Shown here: piece after piece, positions 1 through 5,281 of the stretch
Layout: each line of letters opens with the position of its first letter
Position numbering within the stretch: position 1 is the first letter of the stretch
NCBI GenBank assembly: GCA_022728415.1
Contig: JAIJJM010000186.1
Location: forward strand, 1-5,281
From: Collinsella sp.
GTDB taxonomy: Bacteria; Actinomycetota; Coriobacteriia; Coriobacteriales; Coriobacteriaceae
Length of the DNA stretch: 5,281 bases
Direction: 5' to 3'
Notes under the pieces: model-generated
The model's database searches: none
Told to the model about the DNA's origin: nothing
What the model saw: only the letters and a program-made list of their open reading frames with translations
Position numbers and translations under genes: made by a program

Positions 1-910
1 CCTCGTCCAAGTTGGAAAGCGTGAGGATGTCGTTAACGAGCGCTGCCAGGCGGCCCGCCTCGCGGTAGATGCGGCCGCCAAAGTTGCGCAGGTCGTCCTC
101 GCCCTCGACCATACCGTTCGCAATGAGCTCGGCATAGCCCGAGATTGCCGTAAGCGGGGTTTTGAGCTCATGGGTGATATTGGCCGTGAATTCGCGGCGC
201 ATGCGGTCGTTGTCCGCCAGCACCGCCATCTGACGCTTGAGCTCCTGGCGTTGCGACTCAATGCGCTCGAGCATGGGAACCATCTCGGCATAAGCATGCT
301 CGTAGCTGCGGCGCGGATGGTCCAGATCGACCTCTTGCAGCGGCGCGATGATGGCACGGGATTCGCGGCGCGCCAAGAAAAACGAGAGCACCGCGCCCGC
401 TGCCGCGATAAGCAGCATCGGCGCCACAAGAGACATGAGAATGGCCGCAATGCCAGGTTGGGCCTGCGCCAAGCGAACAACCTGGCCGTTATTAAGTCGG
501 ACAGCTCGATACAGCATAATCTCGTCGAGCGTGGAGCTTGCGCGCTCCGCAGAACCCGATCCGCTCTCGAAAGCCTTGACGACCTCGGGACGATCGCCGT
601 GATTGGGCAGCATAGAAGGCGACGCCTCGTTGTCGTAGGCAACCGACCCGTCTTTGTTGATCAGCGTGATGCGCAAGTCCTCGCGATCGAGACTGCGCAG
701 AAAGGCAATAGGCTCCTGCTGCTCGTTGAGGGCAGCGGCAATAAGCTCGGTTTCCTGAGAAAGGTTGGCACTCGTGGCATCTGCCAGGGTATTTTGCACA
801 AAGAACGCGCCCAGCACCGTAAACGCCACGATAACCGCCATAGCGCAGAAAAAAACCGTCGCGAACACGCGATGCGACAGGGTGCGTTTTCCCTGGGGGG
901 CTAAGACCAC
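1..910 (-). CDS. phoR: PhoR-like sensor histidine kinase, N-terminal part (gene runs off the left edge)
   Basis: This is a membrane sensor kinase that should phosphorylate the PhoB-like regulator encoded just upstream. The visible 303 codons show a membrane helix (about residues 15-38), an extracytoplasmic sensor segment (about 39-150), a second helix (about 156-180), a charged helical linker without a clear HAMP or PAS domain, and the dimerisation/phosphoacceptor motif THELKTPLTAISGY with His247. The ATP-binding domain lies beyond the window. The start is GTG at 910-908: an in-frame TAG lies two codons upstream, and a strong GGAGGAG ribosome site sits about six bases before the GTG. The gap to the regulator stop codon is 3 bp, so the two are very probably co-transcribed and translationally coupled. 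The PhoR assignment rests on the motif block and on the neighbouring phoB and pstB; the actual signal is not visible. Confidence 0.88.
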   Translation of the reverse strand, partial: MVLAPQGKRTLSHRVFATVFFCAMAVIVAFTVLGAFFVQNTLADATSANLSQETELIAAALNEQQEPIAFLRSLDREDLRITLINKDGSVAYDNEASPSMLPNHGDRPEVVKAFESGSGSAERASSTLDEIMLYRAVRLNNGQVVRLAQAQPGIAAILMSLVAPMLLIAAAGAVLSFFLARRESRAIIAPLQEVDLDHPRRSYEHAYAEMVPMLERIESQRQELKRQMAVLADNDRMRREFTANITHELKTPLTAISGYAELIANGMVEGEDDLRNFGGRIYREAGRLAALVNDILTLSNLDE

Positions 911-913
911 GAG

Positions 914-1642
914 CTACTCCTCCGATGCGCTAGCCGCGCTGTCGGCTCCTTCGGTATCGTCATCGGCCGTAGGCTCGGCCAGACGATAGCCCACGCCGCG
1001 CACGGTCTCTATGGCGCTCGCATGCTCGCCGAGCTTTTGGCGGAGCGTCTGCACGTGTACGTCGACGGTGCGCGAACCGCCGTCGAAGTCCCAGCCCCAT
1101 ACGCTCTGCAGCAGCGACTCGCGGGTAAAGACCACGCCAGGTTTGCGCATGAGGTACTCGAGCAGGTCGAATTCGCGCAGCGTGAGCTTGAGCGGTTCAC
1201 CGGCAACAGTCACTTCGCGGTGGCTGGGCGAAAGTACGATATCGCCCACGCTGAGTACATCGCTCGCCTGCTTGACCATGCCGCCGCGGCGCAGCAGCGC
1301 ACGGCAACGGCTAGCGAGTTCCATAAGTGAGAACGGCTTGGTCAGGTAATCGTCGGCGCCGCCATCGAGCGCCATGACCTTGTCGAGCTCGGTGTCCTTG
1401 GCGGTGAGCATCATAATGGGCACCGTCGCCGTCAGGCGATCGGCACGCAGACGGCGCATAATCTCCAGGCCGTCGGTATCGGGCAGCATGATGTCGAGCA
1501 GCACAGCATCGGGCACCCGTCGCGCCACGGCGGCCTTAAACTCGCCATCGCACGAAAAGCCCTCGGCCTCGATTCCCTGCTTGCGCAGAGCGTAGACCGT
1601 TAAATCCCTGATGTTGTCATCGTCCTCGACGTAATAGATCAT
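914..1642 (-). CDS. phoB: PhoB/OmpR-family phosphate-type response regulator
   Basis: This cytoplasmic DNA-binding regulator of 242 residues probably controls phosphate-starvation genes. The receiver domain (about 1-118) has the acidic pocket EDDD (6-9), phospho-acceptor Asp50 in LLDIMLPD, Thr80 and Lys102 of the KPF motif. The winged-helix domain (about 129-223) has the recognition-helix region RTVDVHVQTLRQKLG and ends in the typical VRGVGYRL. I chose ATG 1642-1640 because AAAGGGG lies six bases upstream and MIYYVEDDDNIR matches the usual family N-terminus; an ATG eight codons earlier (1666) has no good ribosome site and falls inside a hairpin. The last 20 or so residues form an acidic, serine/alanine-rich tail after the domain normally ends. 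It follows pstB by 64 bp and precedes the kinase by 3 bp. A general OmpR-type regulator is the alternative, but the pstB context favours PhoB. Confidence 0.9.
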   Translation of the reverse strand: MIYYVEDDDNIRDLTVYALRKQGIEAEGFSCDGEFKAAVARRVPDAVLLDIMLPDTDGLEIMRRLRADRLTATVPIMMLTAKDTELDKVMALDGGADDYLTKPFSLMELASRCRALLRRGGMVKQASDVLSVGDIVLSPSHREVTVAGEPLKLTLREFDLLEYLMRKPGVVFTRESLLQSVWGWDFDGGSRTVDVHVQTLRQKLGEHASAIETVRGVGYRLAEPTADDDTEGADSAASASEE

Positions 1643-1706
1643 GTTGAACCCCTTTGCGGTCGGCATGACCGCATCTTAACCCTAAAGGCGCCTGTACTGG
1701 ATGGTA
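1643..1706 (-). other. pstB-phoB spacer with a small hairpin before the phoB ribosome site
   Basis: The 64-bp spacer contains a perfect 7-bp inverted repeat, TGCGGTC with GACCGCA (arms 1667-1673 and 1655-1661), around a 5-base loop. No T-run follows on the transcribed strand, so it is not a standard terminator. Its last base touches the AAAGGGG ribosome site (1655-1649), so in mRNA it could influence phoB translation or mark a processing or stability boundary after pstB. A weak AT-containing stretch (TTTAGGGTTAAGAT) lies upstream. I see no convincing promoter in this spacer. Confidence 0.45.
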
Positions 1707-2582
<876 letters not shown>

Positions 2583-2624
2583 ACCGCATACCTCCATATC
2601 GATATCAATTCAGCAGTATCGATA
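2583..2624 (-). promoter_or_regulatory. Twin TATCGATA palindromes in the pstB leader (candidate operator)
   Basis: The palindrome TATCGATA occurs at 2597-2604, inside a longer perfect palindrome ATATCGATAT (2596-2605), and again at 2617-2624. The two copies start exactly 20 bp apart, about two helical turns, so they face the same side of DNA. They lie just upstream of, and partly against, the pstB ribosome site (GGAGG at 2595-2591). This spacing is what a dimeric or cooperative regulator could use, but no known regulator is identified. The leader is AT-richer than the neighbouring genes, so chance is possible. Confidence 0.35.
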
Positions 2625-2637
2625 GTAGAAATCACGG

Positions 2638-2664
2638 CTCATACGCACGTGAGCACATTGTCAA
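2638..2664 (-). promoter_or_regulatory. Candidate sigma-70-type promoter for pstB-phoB-phoR
   Basis: On the transcribed strand a perfect -35 hexamer TTGACA (2664-2659) is followed after 15 bp by TATGAG (2643-2638), a fair -10 match. The spacer is shorter than the usual 16-18 bp, which is common for promoters that need an activator such as phosphorylated PhoB. It lies in the 103-bp gap between the VanS-like gene and pstB, so it would give the phosphate genes a transcription unit separate from the VanRS-like pair. The twin TATCGATA sites would lie downstream of the start point, within the leader. I see no terminator hairpin between the upstream gene and this promoter, so read-through remains possible. 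Confidence 0.4.
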
Positions 2665-2685
2665 GTGTTTGTAAGGGCACGGCGG

Positions 2686-3924
2686 TTATGCAGCGGGCAG
2701 CGCAATGGTAAACACCGTGTGCTCGGGCGTCGATTCGCACGCAATGGCGCCGCTGTGTGCCGCGACAATCTCCTTGGCGATGGCAAGACCCAGACCGGCG
2801 CCACCGCGATTGGTCGCACGCGCCGCGTCCAGGCGATAGAACTTCTCAAAGATCACCTTGAGCTTAGCCGCCGGAATCGGATCACCCTGATTGATAAAGC
2901 GAATTCGCACGCCACCGTCATCTTGGCGCCCAGCCTCAATCGTGATGGTCGATCCTTCGTAGCTATAGGCGATGGCGTTTTTCATGATGTTGTTGAACAC
3001 GCGAGCCATCTTGTCGCCATCTACGAGCACCGTCAGGTCCTCACGCACATCAACGTGGACATCTTTGTGCTGCTCGTTGAGAATGGGATAGAACTCATCG
3101 GCCACCTGCGACAGCAGCAATCCCAGGTCGACGTAGCCGCGCGTGAGCACAATATCGTGGAAGTCAAAGCGCGTGATATCAAAGAGCTCCTCAATAAGCG
3201 CGTCGAGTCGGTGCGCCTTGTCGAGCGCAACGTCCGTAAAGTGCGCGCGCTGCTCAGCCGGCAGGTCGGGCGCCTCCTGCAACAGCGAGAGGTAGCCCAC
3301 CACGCTGGCAAGCGGCGTGCGCAGGTCATGCGCCAAGTATGTGACCAAATCGTCCTTGCGATGTGACTCGTCACGCAGGGCTTGCTGGACTTTGCGCTCG
3401 CGATCGCGCACACGGTTGAGCACACCCTCGACCTCCAGGAAGTCGCCGTCGATGTTGTCCCACGCGTCGGGATGATCGATCAGGCGATCCTGAATACGGG
3501 CGGCAAGCACGCGGTCGGAATGCCGCTCACCCTGCTCATAGCCCTGGTAGTACAGAGCGCGGCCGCAAAAGAACAGGACACATACGGCGAGCGCCAAGAC
3601 AAAGCCAAGCATGTTGAATACAAAGCCGGCATCGAACAGCGCCGGTCCCTCAATGCCACCGAGTGCCATGGTGCCGATCGCCAACGTCATGGCCCACGCG
3701 GCACCGCCGATCACCACGCAACGACGCACGATTTCAAAGCGATCGATCAGCAAGAAGCCGATGAGTAGCACCGCCAAGATACCGGCGATGTTATCAATGC
3801 CGATCAGCAGCAGACTCAGCAAGAAGAACAGCACCGTCGCAAGCACGCGATTATCGACGACCGCTCCTACATATTCAAAGAGCCGATCGGGCACCTCAAA
3901 CGCCTGCTTATCGTCTTTTGTCAT
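2686..3924 (-). CDS. VanS-like membrane sensor histidine kinase
   Basis: This 412-residue kinase should autophosphorylate and transfer phosphate to the VanR-like regulator encoded 25 bp upstream. About four membrane helices (roughly 27-43, 46-60, 69-89 and 100-121) are joined by very short loops, so almost nothing is exposed outside the cell. A helical linker (about 135-190) leads to YLAHDLRTPLASVVGYLSLL with phospho-acceptor His199. The ATP-binding domain shows the N box NNIMKNAIAYS (311-321), FEKFYRLD (359-366) and GGAGLGLAIAKEI (374-386). The kinase core closely resembles enterococcal VanS as I remember it, including a G1 region (NQGDPIP, 345-351) without the usual DxGxG aspartate. I chose ATG 3924 because GAGG lies eight bases upstream; ATG 3930 is too close to it. 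No vanHAX, vanY or vanZ gene lies in the window, so the regulated target and signal are unknown. Confidence 0.88.
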   Translation of the reverse strand: MTKDDKQAFEVPDRLFEYVGAVVDNRVLATVLFFLLSLLLIGIDNIAGILAVLLIGFLLIDRFEIVRRCVVIGGAAWAMTLAIGTMALGGIEGPALFDAGFVFNMLGFVLALAVCVLFFCGRALYYQGYEQGERHSDRVLAARIQDRLIDHPDAWDNIDGDFLEVEGVLNRVRDRERKVQQALRDESHRKDDLVTYLAHDLRTPLASVVGYLSLLQEAPDLPAEQRAHFTDVALDKAHRLDALIEELFDITRFDFHDIVLTRGYVDLGLLLSQVADEFYPILNEQHKDVHVDVREDLTVLVDGDKMARVFNNIMKNAIAYSYEGSTITIEAGRQDDGGVRIRFINQGDPIPAAKLKVIFEKFYRLDAARATNRGGAGLGLAIAKEIVAAHSGAIACESTPEHTVFTIALPAA

Positions 3925-3949
3925 GTCCATGTCCTCGCAAACAAAGGCG

Positions 3950-4645
3950 TTATTCAATGATATAGCCGACGCCCCAAACGTTTTTGATAAAACGCGGCTT
4001 CTGAGCGTCGTCACCGATCTTTTCGCGCAGGTGACGAATGTGCACCATCACCGTATTGTTGGAGCCGGGCATAAAGTCCTCGTTCCACACCGCGCGGAAC
4101 AGATCCTCCACGGGCACTACGCTGCCGCGATGCTCGGCCAGATACAGCAAGATGGAATACTCGATGGGCGTGAGGCGCACCGGCGCACCGTCCACCGTCA
4201 CGGAGCGAGCGTCACGGTTGATCTCGAGGCCATCGAGCTGGAGGGTCGGCAACTCGGTCGCCTGCGCGCGGCTACCGTAGCTGGTGTAGCGGCGCAACTG
4301 AGCATGAACGCGCGCGATGAGCTCCAGCGGGCGGAACGGCTTGACCACGTAATCGTCCGCGCCAAGAGAAAGGCCTTCGATCTTATCCTGCTGGGCATCG
4401 CGTGCCGTCAACATAATTACGGGATAGGTATGGTTAGCACGGATGGTACGCAGCAGCTCAAAACCATCGATATCGGGCAGCATGACATCGAGCAGTGCCA
4501 GGTCAAACTCTTGCTCCAGAATTGCCTTGGCCGCATCGGCCCCGCTGTAGGCGATCTGGACGTCAAAGCCCTCCTTTGTGAGGTAGATACCAACCAGGTC
4601 GGCGATGGCCTTCTCGTCATCAACTACCAGTATGCGCTCGTTCAT
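3950..4645 (-). CDS. VanR-like OmpR-family response regulator
   Basis: This 231-residue regulator pairs with the VanS-like kinase downstream. The receiver domain (1-118) has acidic residues Asp9 and Asp10, phospho-acceptor Asp53 in LLDVMLPD, Thr80, and Lys102 in ADDYVVKPFRPLELIARV, a block characteristic of VanR and close relatives. The winged-helix domain (about 134-231) has the recognition region SNNTVMVHIRHLREKIG (195-211) and ends IKNVWGVGYIIE, again VanR-like. ATG 4645-4643 is preceded by GAGAGGAG about five bases upstream. All its arginine codons that I read are CGC or CGT, unlike the adjacent right-end gene. VanR-like regulators occur widely without vancomycin resistance genes, so resistance should not be assumed; the promoter it controls is not visible apart from possible autoregulation. 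Confidence 0.92.
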   Translation of the reverse strand: MNERILVVDDEKAIADLVGIYLTKEGFDVQIAYSGADAAKAILEQEFDLALLDVMLPDIDGFELLRTIRANHTYPVIMLTARDAQQDKIEGLSLGADDYVVKPFRPLELIARVHAQLRRYTSYGSRAQATELPTLQLDGLEINRDARSVTVDGAPVRLTPIEYSILLYLAEHRGSVVPVEDLFRAVWNEDFMPGSNNTVMVHIRHLREKIGDDAQKPRFIKNVWGVGYIIE

Positions 4646-4725
4646 GCGTGCTCCTCTCGCGCTCCATTATGCCCGAGGCGGCGCCCGCCACACACAACAA
4701 GCGTGGGCGATTAAGTCGACCTTAA
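4646..4725 (-). promoter_or_regulatory. Leader of the VanR-like gene: weak promoter and a TTAA-type repeat
   Basis: The 76-bp gap between the right-end gene and the VanR-like gene holds a possible -10 CATAAT (4671-4666), 20 bases before the ATG. No good -35 is present at normal spacing (GTGTGG at 4694-4689). A GC-only hairpin GGCGG-CGC-CCGCC (4677-4689) lies in the spacer. Further upstream TTAAGGTCGACTTAA (4725-4711) reads either as 5-bp inverted arms around GTCGA or as two TTAA-starting repeats 11 bp apart. OmpR-family regulators typically bind tandem repeats of about 10-11 bp, so autoregulation by the VanR-like protein is a reasonable guess. Confidence 0.25.
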
Positions 4726-5281
4726 GCACCCTTGCGCCCGTTCGAGCACGAATGCGGGCCATGCGCGCACGCAACAATCGTCGTCGCCGGCAAACGATAT
4801 ACTTTAGTGTCAGAAGAGACCATCCCGTCGAAAGCGAAATCTGTGAAGTCCCTCACCTCTTTTGCAAAGCGCTCCGCCCAGCTTGCCGCCACCGCCAGAT
4901 TTTTGGCGGCGTCCGCCAGCAGGCCGTCCCGGGGCATCGGCTCCGGGGCGATGTCCGGCCGGGTATATTCCTCCAAGGCGGTCATGTGGTTCCACCAGAC
5001 GGTATCCATCCACGAAAATCCCTTGTCCAGCGTTTCGCCCTCGTCCCAGCGCTGGGCCATCAGGGCGTAGAGGCTGTAATAGAGCACGTCCTTATTCAAC
5101 AGGTATTTCACGTCATTGATGGTACTGGCGTCATAGAGATAATCGGGCATTGCACCGGTAACACCGTCAGGAGACCGGGTGAAAATATTGGTATCCATGG
5201 CGAACAGCACCCGCTTGGGCGGGTGGGTCCGCATCAGCAGCCCCATCACCTGATCGAATTCACTGAAATAGCCGTCAGGAA
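4722..5281 (-). CDS. Unrecognised protein, C-terminal part; resembles Firmicutes surface/SGNH-like hypothetical proteins
   Basis: The frame is open from the right edge to TAA at 4724-4722, giving about 186 visible codons; the start lies outside the window. I do not know its function. Visible stretches such as PDYLYDASTINDVKYLLNKDVLYYSLYAL, quoted here in parts as PDYLYD, NDVKYLLNKDVL and ALEEYTRPDIAPEPMP, recall a group of secreted or membrane-anchored hypothetical proteins of Clostridia with an SGNH/DltD-like fold; this is from memory and unverified. There is no membrane helix in the visible part. Five of the first seven visible arginines use CGG, while the next gene uses only CGC and CGT, pointing to a different origin. 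The last 30 or so residues (from about SSDTKVYRL on) look like translated non-coding DNA, so the true protein may be truncated or fused to foreign sequence. Confidence 0.55.
   Translation of the reverse strand, partial: PDGYFSEFDQVMGLLMRTHPPKRVLFAMDTNIFTRSPDGVTGAMPDYLYDASTINDVKYLLNKDVLYYSLYALMAQRWDEGETLDKGFSWMDTVWWNHMTALEEYTRPDIAPEPMPRDGLLADAAKNLAVAASWAERFAKEVRDFTDFAFDGMVSSDTKVYRLPATTIVACAHGPHSCSNGRKGA

Noticed and set aside
170..904. Plus-strand open frame (244 codons) opposite the PhoR-like kinase
   Set aside because: The opposite strand encodes an unmistakable kinase with membrane helices and HELKTP motif; this frame is rich in Arg and His with no known pattern.
1646..1706. Intrinsic terminator between pstB and phoB
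   Set aside because: A stem exists at 1655-1673 but no U-run follows on the transcribed strand, and it is directly followed by a ribosome site.
2686..4645. Vancomycin resistance cluster
   Set aside because: Only the regulator and kinase resemble VanR and VanS; no ligase, dehydrogenase or dipeptidase gene is in the window.
3611..4714. Long plus-strand open frame (367 codons) opposite the VanRS-like pair
   Set aside because: It covers parts of two well-supported genes on the other strand and has no family motif or good ribosome site, so it is a shadow frame.
4775..4803. Possible plus-strand promoter with -10 TATACT at 4798-4803
   Set aside because: The hexamer at -35 spacing (CAATCG) is poor and no supported plus-strand gene follows. 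It could be the relic of a divergent promoter if the DNA to the right is foreign, but that cannot be shown here.
4873..4915. GCCGCC / GGCGGC inverted repeat around a T-run, resembling a terminator
   Set aside because: It lies inside the open right-end frame and is explained by alanine and glycine-type GC-rich codons (AKNLAVAA); the T-run is in the loop, not after the stem.

Overview
The window looks like chromosomal DNA from a high-GC Coriobacteriia member (Actinomycetota), most likely Collinsella or a relative. I infer this from the remembered flavour of the proteins and the codon use; no database was searched. Every gene I can support is on the minus strand, so transcription runs from position 5281 towards position 1.

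In transcription order the layout is as follows. (1) 5281-4722: the C-terminal part of an unrecognised protein resembling surface or secreted proteins of gut Firmicutes. Its arginine codon use differs from the rest of the window. (2) 4645-3950: a VanR-like response regulator. (3) 3924-2686: its partner, a VanS-like membrane histidine kinase with about four membrane helices. (4) 2582-1707: PstB, the ATPase of the high-affinity phosphate ABC importer. (5) 1642-914: a PhoB/OmpR-type response regulator. (6) 910-1: the N-terminal 303 residues of a PhoR-like sensor kinase, cut by the window edge.

Genes 4 to 6 form a phosphate module. The PhoR-like kinase probably signals to the PhoB-like regulator, and PstB powers uptake and in other bacteria also takes part in signalling to PhoR. 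The Pst permease and binding-protein genes (pstS, pstC, pstA) and phoU are not next to pstB on its upstream side, where the VanRS-like pair sits instead. The pstB leader (about 100 bp) has a consensus -35 hexamer and two identical 8-bp palindromes exactly 20 bp apart, so pstB-phoB-phoR probably has its own promoter. The VanRS-like pair is translationally close (25 bp) and has its own short leader.

There is no intergenic stretch over 300 bp, and I saw no RNA gene, CRISPR array, transposase or convincing intrinsic terminator. The points most worth a second look are the apparently foreign or chimeric right end, the VanRS-like pair without resistance genes, pstB lying alone between two two-component systems, and the paired palindromes before pstB.
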